From Buddleja alternifolia (taxonomy: Eukaryota > Streptophyta > Magnoliopsida > Lamiales > Scrophulariaceae), in contig CM033393.1 of assembly GCA_019426215.1 (NCBI GenBank), forward strand, positions 5,304,046 through 5,368,045: a stretch of 64,000 bases of DNA, read 5' to 3'. Each line of letters starts with the position of its first letter. The stretch's first letter is position 1. Below, in pieces: positions 1 through 11,100 of the stretch. The notes beneath the pieces were generated by a model. The model was given only the letters and a program-made list of their open reading frames with translations. It did not search any database and had not been told where the DNA came from. Position numbers and translations under genes: made by a program.

Positions 1-1448
1 TCAGTAGTTTCAAATCCATGTGAAATTACCGAAATACCCTTTTCCAGTAAAAATTATTTTATCTTATCATCTTCATATATCGCGACTCTCTAGGCTCGTC
101 TTGATTGACATTGGGAGGATTCCAAGGATATAGTTATCACCAAGCCAGTCCCATGAAGTTATACTAAAACCCAATCAAGCGCGAGATGAATATGTCATCA
201 CAAACCTTTAAGTTACAAACACCGTATGCGTATAAGCTCTTCACTCACGCAATCCGATCAAGTAAGAGTCATGGAATGTCAAACTCATAGAACTTGATAT
301 TGTACTAATCATACTAATGTGCAATTACCGAACTGCCCTTCGTATCCAATAGGTGTTAGTTATATTTGCTTTGGCCAAAGACTTTAATCCCACAACACCT
401 ATGATCGTACAGGTTGCTTCTCGTTTACTTTCGAGATAGTGAATCCCCTATTGGCAGTCAATTTCCCATTATCGAATGCACCAATTGAATCGTACTTCGA
501 GGTTGACCCTACTAACGGGTGATTGGGCCTAACTACTCTGATAATTTATTCAATGGTACGAGCAAAATGTAAATGACTTCTCAGGTCTAAAGCTCACTCA
601 TACTATTGTAACATGTAATCCCGATCATTGATTGTCGCTGAGTAAAAACCCACGTGATCGGATTACAACGAGTCGTGTTCGAATACATTAACTCCGTTAA
701 CTATATCCATCACTATAAGACCAGCACTTCTTGTCAAAGCAAGTGTAATACGAGTTGAATCTTAATGTCCAATTAAGATTCCTTAGCTCGCGAACTATAT
801 TTATAAGATCGAGCACTTAATCCACCAGTGCCTCCACTCTATCAAATAAGTGGTGGTGAGTTCACCTCAATCTTAGGGACTTGTTTGTTCAATACATTTA
901 ATGCCACTTAGTTTTACATGAACAGAAATCCATTGCCTTTATATAATTGTTCGTACAATATAAATCAGTGCCCTACTTAAATCTAATTCCTCATTGGCAT
1001 TGAGGGCACACACCTAACAACCATATCTAATTCCACCTGTTCCACTATACTACCAGACTATACAGAACATACGCCGCCGTATGACTATCCTATAGTGAAC
1101 GCCGTATATCAAAGTATAGTGGGTAGTATCCTTTCCAGTGATATCTCAGGTAAAAGGATTAACCTCACACTTCGAAACCGAAGGACTTCTAGTTCGACCA
1201 GAACCAACGAGATGTCCTTGCAGAGTCATTCAATTCCATGCTTCTCCAAAGTATGAATCTCCATATATGCACTGACCCGGTGGGTCATTGTCTAAGGAAC
1301 AAGATACTATCCCATTTGAGAATGACATATACAGACAAGTCTTGGCTCCCTTGTCTTATTTTCTCTATGACTTGGAACAGTTTTAAGAATTACATCCCTT
1401 GAGAGTGTTCCATAGTTACACACTACTCCCCTATCTCTATGTAATCCA
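1..1448. other. non-coding, LTR-retrotransposon-like stretch
   Basis: I see no supportable coding region on either strand. Read on the minus strand, a segment starting near 1021 opens with TGTTAGGTGTGTGCCCTC, which resembles the start of a Copia-type LTR and would extend to or past the left window edge. No matching second LTR, primer-binding site or pol sequence is visible, so this is an inference from base pattern only. Confidence 0.3.

Positions 1449-1494
<46 letters not shown>
1449..1494. repeat. (AT)n(GT)n compound microsatellite
   Basis: An uninterrupted AT dinucleotide run passes directly into a GT run. It marks the left edge of the duplicated block that follows. Confidence 0.95.
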
Positions 1495-1713
1495 TGGAAT
1501 GTGGGAGTTTAGAAGTTTATCACTACAATTTATTTAGCAAAACACATATGGTAGCGTTTGGAATCAATAGAGATAGTATCATTTGTTGTCTAACATTTTC
1601 GGAGTTTTATATCTTATCATTTAAAATAGCCAAATAAAAAGTGCGTAGAAGAATTAGGAGAATTAGGGTAAACGAATTGAGTCAAGTCGACCTATATACT
1701 ATTCAACCTGATT

Positions 1714-1752
<39 letters not shown>

Positions 1753-1980
1753 GAATGTGGGAGTTTAGAAGTTTATCACTACAATTTATTTAGCAAAACA
1801 CATATGTTATGTGTTTGGAATCAATAGAGATAGTCATCTGTTCTCTAACATTTTCGGAGTTTTATATCTTATCATCTAAAATAGCCAGACAAAAATTGGG
1901 CAAAAGAATTAGGAGAATTAGGGTAAACGAATTGAGTCAAGTCGACTAATATACTATTCAACCGGATTTGAAATTATTAT
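1494..1980. repeat. tandem duplication, about 256-bp period
   Basis: The segment beginning TTGGAATGTGGGAGTTTAG at 1494 recurs at 1750 with only scattered differences (for example around 1550 versus 1806) and again ends in an AATTGAGTCAAGTCGAC block. The first copy is separated from the second by an AT run (about 1722-1749). The AT tract before each copy suggests slippage or unequal exchange. No gene is visible. Confidence 0.9.
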
Positions 1981-2169
1981 TGAACTTCAAAATTTGTATC
2001 TGATTTTGTTTTGTTAAAAAAAAAACAAACTAGATTACGGTGGATCCAACTGCGTGTTCCGAGCCCCGTGATAATTCTCCACTTAGAATTATCTTTCAAC
2101 CCCCGCGTTCGAGTTCGATACGCTAAACGGTGGTTCAGAATTTAACACTTCGGCGTGTTGTTTAAAATA

Positions 2170-2580
2170 ATTATTCGGACCGCAATTGATGAAAATATTT
2201 ATCGTCTTCGAATGAAACAATAATACAGTGAAGGAAAAATTCAAGTCCAGATAAATATTATCTCTCAGATACTTAAATCTGACAAAAGATAATCTTATAC
2301 CTACGTGAGAATCTCTCGATCGTATGTATTATTTTGGGTGTTAATTATTGTCTTCGAATGCAATAATGGAATGAAAGATAAGATTCAAGTCCATATAACA
2401 ATTATCTCTCAGATACTTAAATCTGACAAAAAGATAATCTTATACCTACGTGAGAATCTTTCTTTTGAATACGATAATGATGAATGAAAAACTTAGGTCA
2501 AGATACAAATCACTATCAAATACTGAAATATGAAAACAGATAATTTATACCTCCATAAAAGTCTTCAGTTCGGGAAAGTT
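2170..2580. repeat. diverged tandem repeat, about 144-bp period
   Basis: The block containing TCTCTCAGATACTTAAATCT occurs at 2261 and again at 2405, each followed by a shared ACCTACGTGAGAATCT stretch. A third, more decayed unit follows near 2500-2575. The short open frame over the second unit is part of the repeat and has no recognisable domain. Confidence 0.8.
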
Positions 2581-4214
2581 ACAAACGATTGAATACTGGT
2601 ACAAACTCCGATAGTCGGATCCAGCGATTCTTGGTAAACTATCGCTAATCTATGCTACAAGCTACTCCAAATTACGCCAACGCCTACTCCTAGGAAAAGA
2701 GAAAAAAAAGTTGTTGTTGATTCTGATCATCCTCTTCTCTTTCCTTTTTTCATTTTTTATCTCTGCTTCGTGGTCCCACGTCTTCAACTGTCGAGAACTG
2801 CTTCTAACTTCTCTTTCAAAATTCTTTCATCTTGGCGGGTTACTTTTCTTAGGGAGTTCCCTACTCTTTGACCCTGCATTGGACCTGACTTCTTTGGGTC
2901 TGCCTTGTTATTGTTATAATGGGCTTAACCTTTTTATTTCTGGGCCCATTAATTGTTGTTGGGCCTTTTGAGGTCTTTTAATTCGTCAACCCATTTTTAT
3001 TTATTTTTAGTGTAAACAGATTTGATTGCTAATAAAATTGAGATCAAACAAGTTTTAGTCTATCAAAACATAAGTCAAGTTGGAGAACCTTGATTCTTTT
3101 GCATATACTTTATCAGATATTACTTATCGCGAAGTTCCAGTTGAAATCAAATTTCCAAGCTTGATTTGTTTTTAAACATCGATATGGAATACACCATCAA
3201 GTCTTAGTTTATATTTTTAACCCAAGCATAAAATGTGACAATTAAATAAAGATGGTGATGTAGCCAGGTAGAGTGGGTACCCATCCAAACACCCCTTGTT
3301 TAGGGTAATTTAGGTCTAATGAAAAGGGGTTTTAAAGCTAGGCTGAATGTCAAGTTTCTAAAGTTTTGGCATTGACTGGCTTCGGGGCAGAATATGGGTC
3401 TAAGAGAACTCGTCGTGACCCACTGCTGGCCTCGTAAGTTTGTTCAGCGTTAGGCTTTCACTCTTTTCTAATATTTAAATGACTTGTTTGCTTGATTGTA
3501 ATCTCTCTTTCGATTTTCTTATGGTTTCTTATCCTGGTGTTTTCGGACTAGGAATTTGATGATTGTTGAAATAAATGGAGTGGTGGGTGATGTTAAAGTT
3601 GATAACAGGGCCAGGGGGCTGGGATTTTGTAGAATTGGACCTTTTTATGTACCGGCTTCATCCGAGGCGGGTCCGGGTTATGCAAGACCCACCTCGTTCC
3701 ATCCATAAATCATTACTAGTTATTTTGTTTTGTTAAATTCTAATTTCTAATCGAAAACTTGTTAGCCTAGTAATATCAACTTTCATTTTTATGTGGGAGT
3801 TCTTGGGTTCAATCAATTGTGTCCTTATAATATAATTGGAGTCTTATAGGCAGGGACGGATCCAAGAATGAGTGCTTGAGGGGGCAGAATTACCATTTAA
3901 TTTTTTTTCGCGCTACTTATAGGTGTATACTTTTAACCTATTTTTAATTTTATTAGATAAGTAATTTTTAATTTTATTAGATAAGTAAATTAACAATTAT
4001 CACGTGTAAGAAAAAACAAATTTAACTTTCAATTAATTGGTTGTAATTTCAAAATATATAAATCATTCTTAAACCAACTTATAACACGCGTACTAAATAA
4101 TAATTTGTTAATCAGAAAAAGATGAATTAGTATAAGCCGATTATTTCTCAAGAATTTAAAAGCTAATGATGGTTTAATCGAAAATATGACATGAGTAACT
4201 TCAAAAACCTACCT
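2581..4214. other. no gene seen
   Basis: AT-rich non-coding DNA. An 86-codon open frame at 2711-2971 is low-complexity, Leu/Phe-rich and lacks family features. A possible hAT-type terminus (CAGGGACGGATCC) sits at 3851, but no partner end was found. Confidence 0.6.
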
Positions 4215-4224
4215 ATATTATATA

Positions 4225-4396
4225 GGGCTTTTTGTGTATACCACCCTTGAGGTATTTAGCATTGGCAAACAACCCCCTGAGGTATTAAATTCTGGTAAAG
4301 AACCCCTTCAGTTAGTTTGACTGTTAGTCAACTGTTAAGTTGATGGGCAAAGTTGTCATTACAAAATCCAGAAAAAAGAAAAAGAATATGCAAAAC
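4225..4396 (+). repeat. MULE1 left TIR
   Basis: Inverted match of the right TIR. Key shared blocks include CAACCCCCTGAGGTATTAAA and GTTGATGGGCAAAGTTGT. A weaker extension to about 4555 shares the GCTGAAAGGTTGGGCCTG block with the right arm. Confidence 0.9.
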
Positions 4397-4748
4397 ATCA
4401 CGCAGGATTTGAGACGACAGATTTTCCCGGGAAAGTTTATCTTCCTTAGTTTTGCTCTGCGTAACTGGAAAACCCTTTTTCACAAAAATCTAAAAGCTCC
4501 ATTGCTAACAAATCAATCTTCATCTTCTCTGCTGAAAGGTTGGGCCTGTATAAACTGAAAGGTATTGTCGGTTCATTTATTGAGAAGCTTTTTTGGTAGA
4601 TTTTCATTGGAATTTCTCACGTAACTTTTGGGCTCATAAAATTTTGTTTCGGGTATTTTCATGAATGTTAGACAACATTATAATATAAATAGCATGAATA
4701 TTATTAGTAAATTAATTAATATAACTACGTCATTATTAGATAGGTAAT

Positions 4749-5500
4749 TGTTAGATATTATTATTGCTCTCCTAATTAGATTAATATTATTATTGTTTTC
4801 CTAGTTAGACTAGTATTCTTATTACCTTTTTTATAGTTTAGGGTTTTCTTGTATTCTCTCTCTTGTAACTCTATAAATATGTTACTCAATAATACAAGTT
4901 CCTTAAGGGGTTTTCTCTAATCTAACATGGTATCAGAGCCATGGTATCTCGATCTCTCGCTTCCGCTAGTCTCAAGTCGCCGATCCCCGTCCGGCGCACC
5001 TTATCTAGTTTAGTTTAGGATAGTTTTTTTTTTCTTTATCTTTGTTTATGTTGTCGCCGCTCACCCTTGGAAAAACAAGGACTTGGAGTCGCCGCCTTAT
5101 TTAATGAAATTCAGACAAAATTGCTCCACATTGAGAAGCGTCTTCATCGAACCACCGCCTTATTTAATGATTTCCAAACGAAACTGTTCCACCTTGAGAA
5201 ACGTATTCGTCAAATTCTCTCTACTAATCATTCTTTATGTCCGGACTGTCGTAACATCTTTTCTCGGTTTTTAGTTCAGTCTCAATGTTCAAGACTTTCA
5301 CGTTTCAACTGCGGGGGAGTGTTAGATATTATTATTGTTCTCCTAATTAGATTAGTATTATTATTGTTTTCCTAATTAGACTAGTATTCTTATTACCATC
5401 TTTATAGTTTAGGGTTTTCTTGTATTCTCTCTCTCTTGTAACTCTATAAATATGTTACTCAATAATACAAGTTCCCTACGGGGTTTTCTCTAATCCAACA
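4749..5500 (+). mobile_element. TRIM (terminal-repeat retrotransposon in miniature)
   Basis: Two direct LTRs lie at 4749-4927 (179 bp) and 5320-5500 (181 bp). Both begin TGTTAGATATTATTATTG and end in CA. The left LTR is followed at once by TGGTATCAGAGCC (4928-4940), the standard tRNA-Met primer-binding site of plant Copia elements. The purine tract GCGGGGGAG (5311-5319) precedes the right LTR. The 5-bp target duplication GTAAT flanks the element (4744-4748, 5501-5505). Each LTR carries a TATAAATA box (4872, 5445). The 392-bp interior lacks gag or pol, so it needs another element's proteins to move. It inserted into MULE1 after MULE1 had landed. Confidence 0.95.
5089..5215 (+). repeat. 63-bp internal duplication inside the TRIM
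   Basis: Two adjacent units of about 63 bp share the block CCGCCTTATTTAATGA and a following CTCCACA/TTCCACC..TTGAGAA segment. In one frame (from 5067) they encode two similar 21-residue units (pattern ALFN..QTKL.H.EKR) with a heptad-like spacing. Whether this frame is ever translated is unknown. Confidence 0.75.
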
Positions 5501-5998
5501 GTAATTGATAAGAAAACTATGATTATTTTTTGTTCAATAGATATATCCAGTTTGATCTTTATTCTCTCATTGATTTTGACACAAGTGGCTTTTGAAGTTG
5601 TTTTTTACATATGGATCTCTCTCTCAATATATATATACACACACACACACACACGTGTGGTGCAGTGTAGTTGATCACACAAAGATTGATTTTAGACTCT
5701 TTAGATTCATTTTTTAATATCATAAATAAAGAATTTTCAGAGTCATGGATGAGGATTAGTACTTTATAGTTTATATCACCATATAATAGTTGTATTGTAA
5801 TGCATTTTGCAACTCTTGCATGTTACAAAGACATTTTTGTTTCTTTCTCGGTGTAGATGCTGATTTCCTCACAAGGCCATAAGATTAGGAAAAATAATTA
5901 ACAGAAATTCAATTCTGGGTTGTTAAATGCTTTTGTATTTTTTTTTTGGTTCATTTTATATCTGTCATTTAACGACTATAATTGTCCTATTTTGCAGA

Positions 5999-7174
5999 AT
6001 GAAGGTGACTTTTTTAATCCATTACAAAACATCAGAGTTTTTCATCGATGACGTGGAAATAATTGGACTTTCAGTTGAAAAATTACTTGCTGAAATATTT
6101 TCTATGATAAATGTCAAGCCTTATTTATTTGCTGGAGTGATACCAAAGTTGCAGGGGATAATCCCATTGTAAAGGACGAGGAGTTAAGGATAGTTGTGGG
6201 TATGTACACGAATACAGGACACGAAGTAATTAAATTAAAATTTCAAATGGAAATGCCCATTCTTACTTCTCAATCAACTCAATTGAAAGATGTTCATCAA
6301 GAACCTATTTCAAATGCTTCACTTCCACCAGAAGTTGAGACTTTGCATGGAGATAAAGTGGTTGACTTTAATGTTTCATTAACAAAACAAGATATGAATG
6401 CTTTTGAGGCTTTCCATGAAGACAGAGGGCCTGTTCGCAGTGCTCTAGTCCGCCCGTGGACCATGAATGCTTTTACCTGAAACACTTGAAGAGCTGAATT
6501 GGAGAGATAATTATAATATCCCAGATGATGGTTTAGATACAAACTATGTTGCAGATGCAAATGATGGTGACAGTGAAGATGACTTGTCTGAGTATTCCCC
6601 TTCTGACAATGATAATTTTAAAAGTCTCAGTGATTTGGACAAGACTAATAAAGACGCTCTAGGAGCGTTAAGTGATGAGATAATGAGAAACTACTTCCAA
6701 CAAAAAGATGAGAGTATTAGTGAATTAGATGTTGGTGTGACATTTGATGATGTCTACCATTTCAGAAGAGTTATGAAGGACTTTGCCATACAAGAGGATT
6801 TTCCTTTGGAAAGGGTGAAAAATGAAAAACATAGAGTAACACTTAAGTGTAAAAGAGAAGGTTGTACATGGAGGATCCATGCATCTTTAACTGGGGCAGA
6901 TCAAGCTACATTTCAGATCAAAACTTATAATCCTGATCACACTTGTGACCCCTTTGGCAAAGGATCCAAAGAAGCATCAGCGAAATGGATAGCAGAGAAA
7001 AGGAAAGATGAGTTTGAGTCTAATCCGTTCACTGATGTGAACACTATTGCCATGAACTTGAAAAAAAGACACGGTGTGTCAGTCAATCCTTGGAAACTGT
7101 ATAGAGCAAGAGAAAAAGCAATGGAGATGGTTTCTGGAGACCATAGTGCACCCTTAAATATATCGAATAGTTAA
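5999..7174 (+). pseudogene. MULE1 transposase remnant (PB1-like N-terminus plus MuDR DNA-binding domain)
   Basis: An acceptor-like TTTTGCAG precedes ATG at 5999. The frame starts MKVTFLIHYK, the N-terminal PB1-like region of plant MuDR transposases, and shifts by one base near 6154 into a frame that runs to about 6470. It shifts back at about 6467 to a 235-codon frame ending at 7174. That last frame holds an acidic stretch and then the MuDR/DBD_Tnp_Mut domain (pattern F.D..HFRRVMKDFAIQ, with KC.REGC.WRIHAS and the DHTC block). The protein then ends. The MULE DDE core, SWIM zinc finger and zinc knuckle are absent, so this is a broken relic of a different MULE family from its neighbour. Confidence 0.88.
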
Positions 7175-7429
7175 TAGGAAAATAAGAAGTTCAAAGATTC
7201 GAATGTACTTTTTGTACAAATCAAATTAAATCTTCCATCAAAAAAAAAAATCTTCATATTTTTTCATTGAGAGCAAGCATTGTATATCTTAAAAAAAAAG
7301 AAATTTCCAACCGATCTCATAAAATATGCTATGGGTCTTCTTGGAATTTAAAATAAAACTACAAAATTTTGTCCACTAACTTTATGCAGGCCCAACCTTT
7401 CAGCCGAGAAGATGAAGATTGATTTGTAA

Positions 7430-7614
7430 TTACAACTTTTTTGATATTCTTTTTCCTTTTTCTTTTTTCTGGATTTTGTAATCACAACTTTGCCCATCAA
7501 CTTAACAGTTGACTATAGTCAAACTGAATGAAGGGGTTCTTTACTAGAGTTTAATACCTCAGGGGGTTGCTTGTCAATGCTAAATACCTCAAGGGTGGTA
7601 TATACAAAAAGCCC
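7430..7614 (-). repeat. MULE1 right TIR
   Basis: Reverse complement of the left TIR with scattered substitutions and small indels. It ends in GCCC at 7611-7614 next to the target duplication. Confidence 0.9.
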
Positions 7615-7632
7615 ATATTATATATATAGTTT

Positions 7633-7783
7633 GGGAAAATTTTTTTTTTAGTCCTTTAACTTGTCCTCTTTTGATATTTGGTCCTCTATATCGGACACAT
7701 GGATAATTAGTCCCCTATCTTGCGACTCAGTTGCAAACTCAGTCCTCGACATTGAAAAAATTCAAATTTCACCGGAAACTCGT
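7633..7783 (+). repeat. MULE2 left TIR
   Basis: 151 bp, nearly identical to the reverse complement of 13273-13423. It lies about 320 bp upstream of the transposase start and probably contains its promoter, as in other MULEs (inference). Confidence 0.95.
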
Positions 7784-8104
7784 GTGACTCACCGGAGAGC
7801 AATCACGTGACATTCACGTGCCGATGACTTTGACCGGAGAGAGAATTGGGAGGGAAATTTTTCCGCCCAAATTACGTGGCATTCCAAGTGGCATTTGTAC
7901 GGGAGGTGGCATTATATGTGGCATTTGACCCCTGCAAGTTCTGGGCAGCCTCACGTGTTTTAAAAATCAACAGAAAACCTAAGTGTTGGGCGATTCAAAT
8001 TCAAACAAGCAAAAATCCTTACGCTAACCCTAAAATCCCCAAATCTTGCTTCCACCATTGTTCGATTCAATCGTGAAACTAAGAAGAAAGTGAGTCTGAG
8101 TAAG

Positions 8105-11100
8105 ATGCCGTTAATGAGAGATCCAGCAAATAATGGGTTGCCCCCCCCTGAATATGGTACTTTCTACTGTTCAATTTATAAATAAAGTTGATTTTTTAAG
8201 AAAAAAGTGAGTTTCTTTATGTATTTTACTGGTTTGTTTTGTTTTTTATTCCTTCTTGTTTGTATAGAACTTTGAATGTGGAGACAAGAATTTGTTGGGG
8301 CCTTGGGGTGGTCCCTCTTTCAGTTTTTCACATGTTTAAAAAACTTTCCGTTAATTTTTGTCATTTTTTGTCAATTTTTTTATTGGTATGGAATCTTTAT
8401 GCCTCTGTATTGCAAATTCATGTATGTATGTTGTCCTTTCATGTAGGGTCCTTTTTAGGGTTTTGACATTTTTCATTTATTTATATGGGTTTGACTTGTT
8501 TTTTTTTTTTTTGGTCTTGCAGATGGAAACAACAATTTTCTTACTTTATGTGTTTATTATGGGGGGAAATTCCAGAATGTCCCTATTGCAAAATATCTGG
8601 GGGGTACTTTGTATAAGTTTGACTACATTGATGTAGATTTTGTTGTTATGTCTGGGTTAGATAAATTGAGTTTAATCTTTGGGATTAAAGGGTTTAAAAA
8701 ATACTATGTTATGTTAAATAATGAGTTTAAGTTAATTTGTAATGATAAAGAATTGGGTAAGATATTAAGTGATCACATAGAGAAGAACCTTAGGGAAGTT
8801 AAATTGTACATTGATCATGTGGGTCATGAGGATGGTGAAGAAGAAGATGGGGGCAGTGAGGGTGTTGAAGAAGGGTATGTGGGTAGTGAGGATGGTGAAG
8901 ATGAAGATAGGGGTAGTGACAATGGGTCTATGGGTAGTCAGGGTGGTGAGGAAGGGTTTGAGGGGCAAGTTCAGTCTAAAGAAAAGTGTAAGAGCAAGGG
9001 TAAAGAGCCAATGGAAGACTCACCTAGTTCTGAAGGGAGTGATTATAGCATGGATAGCATAGCTGAGGGTTATGAAATTGAGGCTGATGAGATTGATACA
9101 GTTAATTTAGGTGCTAATGATAATACATGTGGTGTAGGTAATGAAGGTGGTGTGGGTAATAAAACTGGGGTTTGTAAACAAGGTGTGGGTAATGAAATTG
9201 GGGTGGGTAAAGAAGGTGGTGTGGGTAATATAAGTTATGTGGGTAATGTAATTGGTGTGGGTAATATAAGTGGTGTGGGTAATGTAATTGGTGTGGATAA
9301 TGTAGGTGGTGTGGGAGATTATAATTCATCTGGGGATGAAGATATCTTGGGGAATGAAGATGGATTCAATAGTAACAAAGAGTCTGATGATGAAATAGGG
9401 ACAAGCTTCCCTAACTTTAATCCACTTCAAATGTTAGATCCAGTTTTTGAATTAGGGACAATTTTCAGCACTAAAACTGAATTCAGGAAAGCCATTCATT
9501 CACATGCCATTCAAACAAGGAGAAGCATAAAAGTGACAAAAAACGATTTGAAAAGAGTGCATGGTAAATGTGTGTCTAAAGGATGTCAATGGAGGGTACA
9601 TGCTATTAAAATTAAAGATGAATCCAGTTTTATCATAAGGGAGTATTTCTCTAAACACACATGTGGGGAGTCTTATCATGTGAAAAACGTTAGTGCTGAG
9701 TGGTTGTCTGAAAGATTTGTTCAAAAATTTAAATCTGATCCAAAAAGGAATATTAAAGGATTTAGGCAGGATGCAATTGAGGAAACTAGGGTACACATTA
9801 CTCATGATCAGGCTTATAGAGCAAAACAGAAATCAATCAGAAAACTTGAGGGTGATCCTAATGAGCAATTTGCTCTTTTGTGGGATTATGCACATGAAAT
9901 AAGAAGAACCAATCCTGGTTCTACAGTAATCATAGGCACTGACCAATCAACCGGGGAAAATTTATTTGATAGGTTTTATGTGTGTCTACAAGCTCTGAAA
10001 CAAGGGTTTTTAGCTGGGTGCAGGCCATTAATTGGGATAGATGGTTGCCACCTTAAAGGTCCACATGCGGGGATTCTGCTAGCAGCAGTAGGGATTGATC
10101 CAAACAACAACATATACCCTATAGCATATGCTGTTGTCAACAAGGAATCCTATAACACTTGGGAGTGGTTCTTAACTTTGGTCAAACTAGATTTAGGAAT
10201 TGAGAGAGATAGTGAGTACACCCTTATGTCTGACAAACAAAAGGGACTTATTCAAGCATGTAATGAAGTGTTCCCCAACAGTGAGCATAGGTTTTGTGTC
10301 AGGCATTTGCACTCAAACATGAAAGGTGCTGGGTTTAGAGGCCAAGCTTTTAAGAGTGCATTGTGGAATGCAGCACTGGCAACTACACCTAATGAATTTA
10401 ATAGAAGAATGAAACAAATTGATGACTTAGAACCAAAATTGACAGCATGGTTGAGTGATAAGCCTCCAGAGCAGTGGAGTAAGTCACATTTCAATTGCTT
10501 GCCTAAGTGTGATATATTGTTAAACAATGGTTGTGAATGTTTCAACAGTGGCATACTTGATGCTAGGGGCAAGCCCATTTTGTCTATGTTAGAATGGATA
10601 ATGGAGTACTTAATGAAAAGAATGCAAATCAATAGGGATAGGGCAAAACTTAAATGGAGGGGGGAGTTGTGTCCTAAAATCAACAAATTGATTCAAAAGA
10701 TTGCTGAAAAGGTGTCTGGATGTATTCCCATCAAGGCTGATGATATGCACTTCCAAATATCATGTAGTGGTGGGACTCAATTCAGTGTAGATTTAGAAAA
10801 GAGGACTTGTGGGTGTAGGAGGTGGCAGTTGACAGGGATTCCTTGCATACATGCCATAAGTGCCATTAACTTTCAGATGTGGCATGTTGAGGATTTTGTG
10901 GAAAAATGTTACTATGTGGAGACATATCACAAGGCATACGAACCTGTAATTATGCCTGTAAATGGGAGGGATGAATGGGAACACATTGACTTCATTCCTC
11001 CACTGCCACCAAACCATGGAAGACAAGCAGGCAGGCCACCAGTAGTAAGAAGAAGGGAACCTGATGAACCTGCACAAAAGAAGAAGAAGAGATGCAGAGG

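Larger units (their letters stand above)
4225..7614 (+). mobile_element. MULE1: decayed Mutator-like DNA transposon with long TIRs
   Basis: The ends are long inverted repeats. The left arm starts GGGCTTTTTGTGTATACCAC at 4225, and its inverted partner ends at 7614. Similarity runs about 170 bp inward and then resumes after a left-arm insertion (to about 4555), with roughly a dozen mismatches, so the copy is old. The 10-bp direct repeat ATATTATATA flanks it at 4215-4224 and 7615-7624, as expected for MULE target duplications (8-11 bp). Inside are a TRIM retrotransposon (4749-5500) and a frameshifted MuDR-type transposase that lacks the catalytic MULE domain, so the element is not autonomous. 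Confidence 0.92.

Noticed and set aside
2711..2971. 86-codon open frame
   Set aside because: Low-complexity Leu/Phe/Ser-rich translation with no domain, in repeat-like DNA.
3851..3890. hAT-like terminus CAGGGACGGATCC
   Set aside because: Only one end is visible; no inverted partner or 8-bp duplication was found on either side of the MULE cluster.
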